NCBI RefSeq assembly: GCF_014651035.1 | Contig: NZ_BMWC01000001.1 | Coordinates: forward strand, 744,001-808,000 | From: Streptomyces lomondensis | GTDB lineage: Bacteria > Actinomycetota > Actinomycetes > Streptomycetales > Streptomycetaceae | Length of the DNA: 64,000 nt | Reading direction: 5' to 3' | Part shown: in pieces, positions 17,895-26,848 of the stretch | How positions within the stretch are numbered: the stretch's first letter is position 1 | Layout: every line of letters begins with the position of its first letter | Position numbers and translations under genes: made by a program | Notes under the pieces: generated by a model | Told to the model about the DNA's origin: nothing | What the model saw: the letters and a program-made list of their open reading frames with translations, nothing else | Database searches by the model: none

Positions 17895-20800
17895 TCACAG
17901 TGAGCGCGCGGCCTCCAGCAGGGGCGCGAGGGAGGTGACGGTGGTCTCGCAGCCGGCTTCACGCAGCTGCCGGCCGGTGGTGGCGTTGCGGGCGAGGCCG
18001 ACGAAGCGCAGCCCGGCCCGCTGGGCGGCGGCGAGTTCGGCGACCGTGGATCCGATGACCAGGCCGGTGCCGGCGGTCCCGTCGGCGGAGTCCAGGGCGC
18101 GCAGCAGGCAGTCCGGGTGCGGGGTGAGGAGGCCGAGGTCCTCGGCGCGGCCGTGGACGCCGGCCAGGGGGAGGGTGCCGTACGGCCTCAGATAGCGGTG
18201 TACGGCATCGGCGCAGGCGTCCGTGACCACGCAGATGCGGCGGCCGGAGGCGTGCAGGGCGCGGATCAGGGGCGCGGAGTTGTGCGTGGCCGGAGCGTGC
18301 GGCACGGCCTGGAGTTCGAGGTCGTCGAGGCGCTCCCGCAGCAGCGGTCCGAGCCGGTCCCGCGCGAAGGCCCGCAGGACGTCCAGAGGATGCGCGAACG
18401 CCTCCTGCCCCCCTCCCGCCATGGTGTCCCGGGGGTCGCGGTGCTCGGCGACCAGCGCGAGCAGGTCGAGTACGGCCTCGCGCGCGGCGTTCGCCGAGAA
18501 CAGCCGGGCCACGGGGCCGTCGAAGCCGAGCAGCACGGTCTCGGCGTCGCCGAGGAGGCCGGGCAGCGGGCGGTCGGACGGGGCCGGGGCCTGCGGTCCA
18601 GGCAGGGCAGCTCCCTCCGGGGCGAGCTGCACCGACGCCGTCACCGACAGCCCCGGCACCGGCCAGCGGCGCAGCCCGGCGTTGACCGCGCGCTGGGCCG
18701 CGCCCGCCCGGCGCAGCGGATGGCGGCGGGTGATCCGGGCCGCCTCCTCCAGCAGGTGGTCGAGCAGCGGCTCGGACACCCGGCCGACCTCGCCGCGGAC
18801 GAAGGCCACCGGGTCGTCGACGTGCCAGGACAGCTCCACCGCGGCGGCGAAGGCGCCCTTGCCGGAGCTGGGCAGGGAGACGCGGTGCTGCGCGTGCTGC
18901 GTGGTGAGGTCCACCTCGTAGTACGTCACGAGGCGTGGCGGCCCGTCGCCGTGCGGCTGGGCCGGGTTGAGGAGGGTGAGCGGGCCGTCGGGCTGGGTGT
19001 GGACGACGGCCGTGCGGCCCGGGGCCGGGATCCCGAGCCGCCGCAGGTCGTGCGTGATGAAGGGGCCCCGCACCAGGTCGCGGACCTCGGGTTCGGGGGC
19101 CGTGGCCGGGGTCAGCGGGCAGTACCAGGCGATCGGCGGGGTGTCGGTGGCGCCGCCCTGGTAGAGGGGCTGGAAGCGCTGGGGGCCCTGGGCGGCGGAG
19201 CTGGCGGCGAACTGCTCGTAGACGGCCGGGGAGACCACCACCTGGATGTCGGCCGGGACCGGTGGCTGGACGGGGGGTGGGCCGGGCCGGTCCCAGAACG
19301 TGACGGTGAGGGGCGGCGGATCCACCAGCCCGGTGAGGACCTCGGGCAGGCCGCGCAGGACCGCGACGAGGACGGGGAGGAGGAAGGTGCCGGGCACGGT
19401 GTGGACGTCGTAGCCGTGGGGGCGGACGCGCACGTCGAACTGGTGGGCGGCCAGGGCGCCGCGGGAGAGCATCTCGTGCACCGCGTGCTCGAGGGTGATG
19501 CGGGCCTCGGGGTGGCCGGTGAGGTCGTCGGCCTCGAAGAGGATGGTGGGGGTGGCCTCCGGTTCGAACCGGTTCCTGAGGGCGCGCAGGCGGTCCCGGG
19601 TGGCCGCGGCGGCGGGACCGGGGATGCCGTCGAGCGGGTCGCCGTACCAGAAGTCGAGGGCGTACCGGGGGTCGACGGTGTCGCCGGTGAGCAACTGCTC
19701 CACATGCAGCACGTCGACGTACAGGTCCGGCACGTGCAGGGCGTACGCGTGCGAGAAGGAGACCAGGCCGCCGGGCGGCAGTACCTGCCGCACCTCCGCC
19801 GCCAGACGGTCGAGGCGGTGGGCGGCCTCGCTCTCCGGCACCGGCTCCTCCCACAGCCCCCGGGCCAGTTCGGTGTGGGGCACGCGCCGGCCCTGGCGCA
19901 GCAGGAGCATGCACAGCAGCGCCTGGGCCTCCGGTGAGGGGGGCGCGATGTCCTCCGAGCCGTCGCTGATGCGCAGCGGACCGAGCAGGGTGAAGAAGCG
20001 CGGCAGCTGCAATCGGACCGTCGCGGGCAGGGGGGCCGCATAGTCGGCGGCCTCGGGGAGCCGGTGCTGGTCGATCAGGTCGAGCAGTTCCTGGTGCTCG
20101 GCGGGCACCCGCAGGCCCGCGGCCACTTGCTTGAGCAGCCACCGGAACTCGGCGAGGTCCGACTCCGGATCCTTGCCCCGGGACTCCTCGCCCAGGGCGA
20201 AGCGGCTGAGCAGCACGGTGCCGTCGGGCCGCAGCAGCAGTCCCGCCGGCCCGCGCTCCCCCCGCACCAGTCCCCGTGCGTGGAGGGCCTTCAGGCCGGC
20301 CATGCCCTGGCACACCAGGCGGGCGAACGTACGGAAGGAGATGCCCGACAGCACTTCGGAGAGGGTCAGGCCGTCCACGAACTCCGTTACCAGGTAGGGC
20401 GTTTCGCCCTCCACCCCGAAGTCGAGGACCCGCACCACATGCGGGTCGTCCACCCCGGCCGCCACGCGCGCCTCCGCCAGGAACCGCTCCTGCGGCGGGG
20501 GCTGGTCGCGGTACCGGCGGACGATCACCTGCCGGTCGGTGCGGGTGTCCACGGCCTTGGACACCCGCCCGTTCCACCCGCGCCGCCCGACCAGCCGGTA
20601 CCGCCCGCCGACCAGACGCTCGGGCGGCTCCCCGCCCAGCCGCCGCACCGTCTCCTCGCTGACCGTCGCGAACGCCGGTCCCGGGCCGCCCTGTCCGCCG
20701 TCCGCCTCGGCCTGGAACTCCCCGGCCGCGAGCCCCGCCCGCTCGTCGATCAGGCCGCCGACCCGGGCGAGGAACTCCCGGGTCCGGCCCCGGGCCGTAC

Positions 20801-22334
20801 GGGGCAGGGAGCGCAGCAGCAACTCCCGTACGCCGGGCCGGAACTCGTACGAGCCGGGCGGGCCCGGGACGGAGGTGAGCATGCCGCTGAGGATCACCTC
20901 GGCGAGGTGCTGGGGCCGGGGGTCGCGGTCCACGGTGCGCTGCACCAGGCGCATCACCGGCACCGAGGGGACCGCGAGCGCGAGGTGCCCGGCGAGGCGG
21001 AAGGCCTCCGGGGACGCGGTCGCGCGGAAGCGCAGGACCAGGTCCTCGGGGGAGGCGGTGGTGAGGTCGGGGGCCGGTTCGGCGGGCGGCGCGGGAGCGG
21101 GCGGCAGCCAGGCCGCGGCGCCCGGGGTGCGGGCGCCGCCCGGGTCGGCGACCAGGGCCGCCCAGTGGGCCAGCCAGGGGGCGCCCGGCTCCAGGACCGG
21201 CAGGGGGAGGGCCTGCTCCGGGGGCGGCGCGTCGCCGTACGGGGCGAAGGCGAGCCTTGCCGAGGGGGCCGCCGTCGACGGGGACGTCAGCAGGCCCGGC
21301 TCGGCGGGCAACGCCGTGCCGGGCCACAGGTGTTCGGGCAGCGGCTGGACCACCGCGAGCGGCATGTGGTGGGCCCAGTGGCGCAGGGTGCGGTACCAGC
21401 GCTCGCCCGCCGCGCCCGGGCGCCACTGCGGTCCCATGCAGTCGCTGACGACGAGGGTGACCGTACGGCCGTCGTCCAGGACGGGGACCTGGCGGGCGCT
21501 GCCGTCGGGCGTGGCCGGGTGCAGGGTGACCGTGCGGAAGATGCCCGACTGGGCGAGCGCCGTGTGCAGTTCGCTCACCAGGGGGCGCCAGACCGGCATG
21601 GTGGGGCCGGTGTCGTGCACGAGGTTCAGGCGCAGCCAGCGGTCGGGGGCCGGGCGCAGCACGGGCAGCCACACGTCGGGGTGGGCGCCGAGCCGTGCGA
21701 TCCGGTCGGCCGTCGCCCGCTCGTCCAGCACCCGCAGGTGCGGGGAGGGCACCTTGCGCTTCAGCGGGCGCAGGGCGCGCTGGAGCGCGAGGGGGTGGGG
21801 CAGCATCGGGGGCGCGGGGGCGAGGAGGGGCGATCCGCCGCTGCCGGGGTGCGCGTGCTCGTGGTGCGCAGAGCGCGGGGCGGGCAGGCGCAGGGTGACG
21901 CGGTCGGGCGTGGGTGCGGCGGGCGCCGGTGCCGGGGCCGGTGCCGGTGTCGGCGGTTCGGGCGACCTCGGCGGTACGGGGGCGTCGTCCACGGGCGCTG
22001 CGGGCGGGCCGACCTGGGGCCGCCCGGGCACCAGGGGCGGCGGCTGCTCCTCGTCGGCGGCCAACTGCCCTGCCAGCCACAGCAGTTCCGCGATCTCCCG
22101 GGGCGTCGGCGGCGCGCCGGCAGCCGACAGCGCCGCCGCCAGCCGGGCGACGGGGGACGGCCCGGTGTCGTGGGGTGTCATGGGCGAGCCCGCCGCCGGC
22201 GGCGTCGCGGGTCGGGCGTCCGGCGAGGGCCCGGCGTTGTGCGGTGTCGTCGGCGTGCCGTCTGCCGTCGGCGGCGTCGGCGGCGTCGCGGGCCGGCTCT
22301 CCGGGGACGGCCTCGCTCCGGTGTCAGAAGCCAT
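17895..22334 (-). CDS. 1479-aa SAV_2336-type multidomain protein with pseudokinase, winged helix and HAD-like domain
   Basis: A Thr/Pro-rich N-terminus precedes the SAV_2336 N-terminal region (about 55-430). Next is a kinase-like fold (about 575-770): the glycine loop is GRRGWNGRVSKA, the expected lysine is Arg (VIVRRY), the HRD loop reads LVRGERGPAG and DFG reads SRF, so it should not catalyse phosphotransfer. Then a SARP/OmpR-like winged helix (about 780-850), a long unassigned region, and a C-terminal HAD-like fold (about 1265-1470). There the nucleophile motif is GFDGPV, lacking the first Asp, and the K/DD motifs are also lost. It overlaps the MoxR gene by 11 nt and is the last gene of the four-gene operon. 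It is likely a scaffold or effector read out by the ATPase and protease. Confidence 0.82.
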   Translation of the reverse strand: MASDTGARPSPESRPATPPTPPTADGTPTTPHNAGPSPDARPATPPAAGSPMTPHDTGPSPVARLAAALSAAGAPPTPREIAELLWLAGQLAADEEQPPPLVPGRPQVGPPAAPVDDAPVPPRSPEPPTPAPAPAPAPAAPTPDRVTLRLPAPRSAHHEHAHPGSGGSPLLAPAPPMLPHPLALQRALRPLKRKVPSPHLRVLDERATADRIARLGAHPDVWLPVLRPAPDRWLRLNLVHDTGPTMPVWRPLVSELHTALAQSGIFRTVTLHPATPDGSARQVPVLDDGRTVTLVVSDCMGPQWRPGAAGERWYRTLRHWAHHMPLAVVQPLPEHLWPGTALPAEPGLLTSPSTAAPSARLAFAPYGDAPPPEQALPLPVLEPGAPWLAHWAALVADPGGARTPGAAAWLPPAPAPPAEPAPDLTTASPEDLVLRFRATASPEAFRLAGHLALAVPSVPVMRLVQRTVDRDPRPQHLAEVILSGMLTSVPGPPGSYEFRPGVRELLLRSLPRTARGRTREFLARVGGLIDERAGLAAGEFQAEADGGQGGPGPAFATVSEETVRRLGGEPPERLVGGRYRLVGRRGWNGRVSKAVDTRTDRQVIVRRYRDQPPPQERFLAEARVAAGVDDPHVVRVLDFGVEGETPYLVTEFVDGLTLSEVLSGISFRTFARLVCQGMAGLKALHARGLVRGERGPAGLLLRPDGTVLLSRFALGEESRGKDPESDLAEFRWLLKQVAAGLRVPAEHQELLDLIDQHRLPEAADYAAPLPATVRLQLPRFFTLLGPLRISDGSEDIAPPSPEAQALLCMLLLRQGRRVPHTELARGLWEEPVPESEAAHRLDRLAAEVRQVLPPGGLVSFSHAYALHVPDLYVDVLHVEQLLTGDTVDPRYALDFWYGDPLDGIPGPAAAATRDRLRALRNRFEPEATPTILFEADDLTGHPEARITLEHAVHEMLSRGALAAHQFDVRVRPHGYDVHTVPGTFLLPVLVAVLRGLPEVLTGLVDPPPLTVTFWDRPGPPPVQPPVPADIQVVVSPAVYEQFAASSAAQGPQRFQPLYQGGATDTPPIAWYCPLTPATAPEPEVRDLVRGPFITHDLRRLGIPAPGRTAVVHTQPDGPLTLLNPAQPHGDGPPRLVTYYEVDLTTQHAQHRVSLPSSGKGAFAAAVELSWHVDDPVAFVRGEVGRVSEPLLDHLLEEAARITRRHPLRRAGAAQRAVNAGLRRWPVPGLSVTASVQLAPEGAALPGPQAPAPSDRPLPGLLGDAETVLLGFDGPVARLFSANAAREAVLDLLALVAEHRDPRDTMAGGGQEAFAHPLDVLRAFARDRLGPLLRERLDDLELQAVPHAPATHNSAPLIRALHASGRRICVVTDACADAVHRYLRPYGTLPLAGVHGRAEDLGLLTPHPDCLLRALDSADGTAGTGLVIGSTVAELAAAQRAGLRFVGLARNATTGRQLREAGCETTVTSLAPLLEAARSL

Positions 22335-23334
22335 CGCCGTCGGCCGTGGCGCTGAGGTACGGCATCAGCTGTTCGGCCAGGTCGTCGCGGGACTCGGCGT
22401 CCAGGCCCGCGACCCCCGTGAGGTAGAGGGCGTTCAGCAGCTGGTCGGTGGCCAGTTCGCCGCCGGAGGCACGTTCCAGGAAGCGGGTGATCAGCCGGTC
22501 CGCGTCGCCGTCGGGGGTGGCGAGGTGGGCGCGGACGATGTCGGTGAGCTGGTCCCGGTCGGGGCGGCGCAGCTTCAGCCGGACGCAGCGGCGCAGGAAG
22601 GCGGGCGGGAACTCGCGCTCGCCGTTGCTGGTCAGCACGACGAACGGGAAGGCCCGGCAGCGGACCCGGCCGCGGTGGACGGTGACCGGGGTGTCCGTGC
22701 CGTCCGCGAGGACCTCGGCCGCGCCGTCGCCGGAGTGGCGGGCGGCGCGGACCAGTTCGGGGATCTCGTACTGGCCCTCCTCCAGGACGTTCAGCAGGTC
22801 GTTCGGCAGGTCGAGGTCGCTCTTGTCGATCTCGTCGACGAGCAGGGCGCGGGGCCGGCCGTAGGGGAGCAGGGCCGTGCCGAGGGGGCCGAGCCGCAGG
22901 TGGTCCTCGACGCCCCCGGCGGACGTGTCGGGCCGGTCCCGGGCCGCGTACAGCCGGGACAGCGGGTCGTACTGGTAGAGGCCGTCGGCGAGGCTGCTGC
23001 GGCTGGTGATGTTCCAGCGCAGCACCGGGCCGAGCCGCAGCTCGCGCGCCACCGCGTAGGCCAGCGAGGACTTGCCGGTGCCGGGCGGGCCGGTGACGAG
23101 CAGCGGGCGGCGCAGGCAGAGCGCGGCGTTGACGAGGCGGACGGTCTCCGGCGTGGCGACGTACGACTTCGCGCGGTGCACGCGGTCGGGGGAGACGGCC
23201 GACGCGTCGTCGGTGTCGTCGGGCGGCGGCAGGGCCGGACCGCCGTCGAAGGCCCGCCACGGCGGTGGGGCGGGGAGGTGGTCGATACCGTCGTGCGGCT
23301 CGCTGTCGCCGGTGTAGACGGACCAGTGCGGCAT
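22324..23334 (-). CDS. MoxR-type AAA+ ATPase
   Basis: A 336-aa AAA+ ATPase. Walker A GPPGTGKS (Lys88), Walker B ALLVDEIDKSD, sensor 1 VVLTSNGEREFP and the arginine finger region PPAFLRRC are present, and a C-terminal lid completes the MoxR/AAA_5-like fold. Such ATPases remodel partner proteins at the cost of ATP. It lies between a trypsin-like protease gene (68-nt gap) and the large multidomain gene (11-nt overlap), so it probably works on them. No separate von Willebrand-A gene is nearby. ATG at 23334. Confidence 0.92.
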   Translation of the reverse strand: MPHWSVYTGDSEPHDGIDHLPAPPPWRAFDGGPALPPPDDTDDASAVSPDRVHRAKSYVATPETVRLVNAALCLRRPLLVTGPPGTGKSSLAYAVARELRLGPVLRWNITSRSSLADGLYQYDPLSRLYAARDRPDTSAGGVEDHLRLGPLGTALLPYGRPRALLVDEIDKSDLDLPNDLLNVLEEGQYEIPELVRAARHSGDGAAEVLADGTDTPVTVHRGRVRCRAFPFVVLTSNGEREFPPAFLRRCVRLKLRRPDRDQLTDIVRAHLATPDGDADRLITRFLERASGGELATDQLLNALYLTGVAGLDAESRDDLAEQLMPYLSATADGDGF

Positions 23335-23402
23335 GGGGGTGGGTCTCCGCTCTCCGTTTCGTGCTGGTGTTCCTCAGGCGCGCCGGACCGCGTCCGGGTG
23401 GG

Positions 23403-25091
23403 TCAGGCCACCGGCGACCCCGCGTGCGCTGCGGCGACGGCGTGCGGGTCGGCGAAGACGCGCGGGTCGTCCCACAGCAGCTGGATGCCCCCGGCCCAGT
23501 GGTCCTCCTCCGCGTCGGCCTCCTCGCGCAACGCCAGGATGCGGCGCGGGAGTTCGGCGGGCGGTGTACCCGCCACGCACGCGTCCAGCGCGTCGAGGAA
23601 CGCCTTGCCGGTGCAGCCGTCCGCCCCGGCGCACTCCTCCTGCCCCGAGCCGCAGCCACCGCGCGACCACACGATCACCGGGGCCGGCGCGGTGAGCGAG
23701 ACGTCGAACTGCGGCCGGGTCCGCGAGGCGGCCGGGGCGGTGCCGAACCCGGCGAGGCAGGCGTCGGGCCGCCGCAGCCGCATCCGCAGCCGCCCGGGCT
23801 CCTCCGGCCCGCCGCACTCCACGCGGTGCAGCCGCGCGCCCGGAAGGGCGTCGAGCCGCTTCCAGGCCCGGGTCAGCACATGCCGGGTGCTGGCCTTGCG
23901 CCGGGCGTGGTCGGTGACGACCAGCGGATAGACGCAGCCGAGCGGGGTGGGGTCGTCCGGGGCGCTCTCCCAGCGGTCGACGGGCCAGTCCAGCCAGTCC
24001 CGGGGCAGCGCGAACGCGACCAACTCGTCGGCGCCGGGCGTCAGATACCGGAAGGCCGCCTCGATACGGTCCCGCACATAGGCGTGCAGCCGGTGCTGCT
24101 CGACCGTGCCGGAGTCGACCGGGTGCCGCCGCCCCCCGCTGTACGCGGACACCTCGACGCGGACCAGACCGTCGCCCGCTCCGCTGTGCCCGAGTTCGAC
24201 GAGGATGGGCGACCAGTCGGGCGCCGACGGCTCCACGGCCGGGGTGTGCAGCAGGGCCTGAAGCCGGTCGGCGAACCGGGCCACGGTCCGTGCGGCGCCC
24301 GGGCCGTCGAGTTCGCACAGCACGAACAGGGCCGCCGACCACAGCGAGTCGAACCCCTCCTCCGGCGGCGGCGGGTCGAACGGGTCGGCCGCGGCGGTGT
24401 AGAGCCGTACCGGGTCGCAGTCGACGCCCGCGCGGGCGGCCTTCTCGACCAGGGCGCGCAGCCGGGCCCGGTCGGCACTGGCATGGCCGGAGGTGGGGAC
24501 CAGGCTCTCCAGGCCGGGCCAGTAGCGGGCCATGACCTGCGTGGGCATCATCCGGCCGGTGCGCACGTCCCCGGTGCCGGCCGCCGCCGTGACCATGCCG
24601 ACGACCTCGCCGGTGTCGGCCAGGGCGACCGCAGCCCCGCTGAAGCCGGGGGCCAGGGGCTGGCCTCCCGGGTGCCAGGCCTCCAGCTGGATCCACTCCC
24701 GCTTGATCAACTGCGGTGCGGTGACCCGGTACTCGGCGAGGGTGCCCTCGTCGAACCCGGCCGGGAAGCCGTAGACGACGAGCTTGCGGGGCGCCGTGCC
24801 GTGGGCGGCGTCGACCGGGGCCAGCGCGGCCGGGGCGATGGACATCTCCCCGTCCAGCTCCAGCACGGCGAGGTCGCCGAGGTCGGTGGCGCCGCCGGCC
24901 CAGCCGCCGTGGGCGACGACCCGGGCGGGCACGGCCGGGGTGCCGGGCCGCTCCGTGAACGTCACCGTCAGGTCCTCGCCGTCGCCGACGACATGCGCGC
25001 ACGTCAGTACCGTGCCGGGGGCGACCAGGAAACCCGCCCCGGTCACCCGGCCCCGTAACGCGATCCGGGCGTGCCACTCGGCGCTGTTCAT
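23403..25091 (-). CDS. Trypsin-like serine protease with VMAP-C-like domain
   Basis: A 562-aa cytoplasmic protein without signal peptide. The N-terminal S1-type protease (about 1-200) has a full triad: His33 (TCAHVV), Asp70 or Asp73 (TDLGDLAVLEL) and Ser151 (GFSGAAV). The rest (about 215-560) resembles the C-terminal domain of vWA-MoxR-associated proteins, with the VPVIVWSR-like stretch APVIVWSRGG and the late LLWDDPRVF. An internal protease next to a MoxR ATPase suggests cleavage on a trigger. It overlaps the small upstream gene by 4 nt (ATGA), so the two are coupled. Confidence 0.88.
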   Translation of the reverse strand: MNSAEWHARIALRGRVTGAGFLVAPGTVLTCAHVVGDGEDLTVTFTERPGTPAVPARVVAHGGWAGGATDLGDLAVLELDGEMSIAPAALAPVDAAHGTAPRKLVVYGFPAGFDEGTLAEYRVTAPQLIKREWIQLEAWHPGGQPLAPGFSGAAVALADTGEVVGMVTAAAGTGDVRTGRMMPTQVMARYWPGLESLVPTSGHASADRARLRALVEKAARAGVDCDPVRLYTAAADPFDPPPPEEGFDSLWSAALFVLCELDGPGAARTVARFADRLQALLHTPAVEPSAPDWSPILVELGHSGAGDGLVRVEVSAYSGGRRHPVDSGTVEQHRLHAYVRDRIEAAFRYLTPGADELVAFALPRDWLDWPVDRWESAPDDPTPLGCVYPLVVTDHARRKASTRHVLTRAWKRLDALPGARLHRVECGGPEEPGRLRMRLRRPDACLAGFGTAPAASRTRPQFDVSLTAPAPVIVWSRGGCGSGQEECAGADGCTGKAFLDALDACVAGTPPAELPRRILALREEADAEEDHWAGGIQLLWDDPRVFADPHAVAAAHAGSPVA

Positions 25092-25462
25092 GACGCGGGG
25101 CTTGCCTCCGGGCCGGCCGGGGACCAGGTCAGCCTGACCACCAGATGGCCCTCGGCGGTGCCCTTGGCGATGAACGCGCCCGCCTCGGCCGAGAGTTTGA
25201 CCCCGAACTCGATCTCCACGCCGTCGGGCTTCAGGGAGCCGTCGCGGAACACCCGCAGCGCGGACTCCGCGGCGGCCCGCACCCCGTCCAGGGCGCCCTC
25301 GAAGGTGCGGGTCGCCTGGACCGTGCCGTCGCCCCTGGAGACCAGGCGGGAGCCGGTCCGCTCCTCCGCCGCCTCGACCGTGACCACCGCACCGTCACCG
25401 GTTCTGAACTCGACCAACCCGTCCACGGCACCCCCGTCGTCCCTTGCGTTGGGCATTCCCAT
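25088..25462 (-). CDS. CU044_2847-type (trypsin-co-occurring) small protein
   Basis: A 124-aa protein with the family hallmark VEIEFGVKLSAEAGAF followed by a beta-strand pair (GHLVVRLTW). The family is found next to intracellular trypsin-like proteases in actinobacteria, and its function is not known; substrate presentation or inhibition is a guess. It is the first gene of the operon. ATG at 25462 has no clear ribosome-binding site, so leaderless translation is possible; a second ATG two codons later is an alternative. The 45-nt gap to the preceding carboxyltransferase stop leaves little room for a promoter, so read-through from the malonate genes is possible. Confidence 0.85.
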   Translation of the reverse strand: MGMPNARDDGGAVDGLVEFRTGDGAVVTVEAAEERTGSRLVSRGDGTVQATRTFEGALDGVRAAAESALRVFRDGSLKPDGVEIEFGVKLSAEAGAFIAKGTAEGHLVVRLTWSPAGPEASPAS

Positions 25463-25507
25463 TGTGACGGACGGTACTTGATGATGTGAGGGGCAGCCAC
25501 CGGGAAC

Positions 25508-26848
25508 TCACGGTCCGACGGTCCCCCGGATCACCCCCAGCTCCACCAGGTCCTGCGGCCGGATACGGAGCTGGTCCGCCGTCGCCTCCACCTCGCGCGG
25601 CGGCCGCTTGAGGATCGCCGCCGCCAGTTCCGGCGCGATCACGGAGAAGTAACTGTCCGGCGTGGCCCAGGTGTTGCCGGGCGCGGCCAGGGCCAGCGCG
25701 CCGCCGGAGCCGCCCTCGCCGATCACCAGCGTGGTCACCGCGGTACGGGCGCCCGCCACCGCGCCGAACAGCTCGGCGATCGCGGCGCCCGCGCCCTGCC
25801 GCTCCGCCGCCGCGTCGTTGGCGGCGCCCGGGGTGTCCACGAGCGTCAGCACCGGGATGCCCAGCCGGTCCGCGAGGCGGATCAGGCGGGCGGCGGTGCG
25901 GTAGCCGGCGGGGCGGGTCGCGGTCCCGGTCTGCGCGGCGTAAGCGACCGTACGGCCCTGGTGCTCGCCGAAGCCGCACAGCATGCCGTCCGGGTCGGTG
26001 CCGCCGCAGCGGTCACCGCTGATCGCGACCCGGTGGGTGAAGTAGGCGTCCAAGTAGGCGGCGGCACGCGGCCGTTGGCGCGAACGGGCGCGCTGCACGG
26101 CATCCCAGCCGGTGGCGGGCAGGGCCGCGGTGTCGCCGAGCGCCCCGGGCGGCGGGGCGGGCGTGCTCGACGGGCAGGTCAGCAGCCGCAGCCACCGCCC
26201 CAGCGTCTCCCGCAGCTCCTCCGGCCGCACGACCGCGTCCGCCGCCCCCGCGGCGACCTGCGCCTCCGCCGTGTACGCCGCCGGGTCCGCGTCCGCCGGC
26301 CGCACCCGGGAACCGGCGAAACCGACCTGCGCCCCGGGCAGCGCGAGCACCACGTCGGCGCCCGCGCCCAGGGTGGCCCAGCCGCCCCCGGTGGTCGGGT
26401 CGCGCAGGACGGCGACCTGCGCCAGACCGGCCTCCCGGGTGAGCGCCGACTGACGGGCCACCCGCTGGAGTTGGGTCAGCGCGAGCATGCCCTCCTGCAT
26501 CCGGCTGCCCCCGGTGGCGACCAGCGGCACGACCGGGAGGCGGCGCTCACGGGCGTACGTGTACGCCGCCTCCAGCCGGTCGCCGGTGCGCTCGCCCAGG
26601 GAGCCGCCGAGGAAGCCGAACTCGAACGCGATCAGCACGGCCCGGGTGCCGCCGACGCGGGCGCTGCCGCACACCACGGACTCCTGCTCGCCGGTGCGCT
26701 CGGCGGCACGGGCGCGCGAGGCGTCGTAGCCCGGCCAGGCGAGCGGGCCGTCGGGCTTCGAGGGCCTTGTGGCGGTGGGGAGTTCGGCGAAGGTGGAATC
26801 GTCCGCCAGGGCGGTGACGATCTCGCGGGCTGAGAGGCGTTCAGCCAT
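25508..26848 (-). CDS. Fused acyl-CoA carboxyltransferase (AccD-AccA type)
   Basis: A 446-aa carboxyltransferase with both halves in one chain. The N half resembles AccD (GGSRMQEGMLALTQLQR) but lacks the AccD zinc ribbon. The C half resembles AccA (VLTLVDTPGA and EGGSGGALALA oxyanion-loop regions). Such domains move a carboxyl group between biotin and an acyl-CoA. No biotin carrier or biotin carboxylase gene is adjacent. The start overlaps the matB stop by 8 nt, so it belongs to the malonate operon, where it may act on malonyl-CoA or acetyl-CoA. Rhizobial mat operons have a decarboxylase (MatA) in that role. Confidence 0.88.
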   Translation of the reverse strand: MAERLSAREIVTALADDSTFAELPTATRPSKPDGPLAWPGYDASRARAAERTGEQESVVCGSARVGGTRAVLIAFEFGFLGGSLGERTGDRLEAAYTYARERRLPVVPLVATGGSRMQEGMLALTQLQRVARQSALTREAGLAQVAVLRDPTTGGGWATLGAGADVVLALPGAQVGFAGSRVRPADADPAAYTAEAQVAAGAADAVVRPEELRETLGRWLRLLTCPSSTPAPPPGALGDTAALPATGWDAVQRARSRQRPRAAAYLDAYFTHRVAISGDRCGGTDPDGMLCGFGEHQGRTVAYAAQTGTATRPAGYRTAARLIRLADRLGIPVLTLVDTPGAANDAAAERQGAGAAIAELFGAVAGARTAVTTLVIGEGGSGGALALAAPGNTWATPDSYFSVIAPELAAAILKRPPREVEATADQLRIRPQDLVELGVIRGTVGP

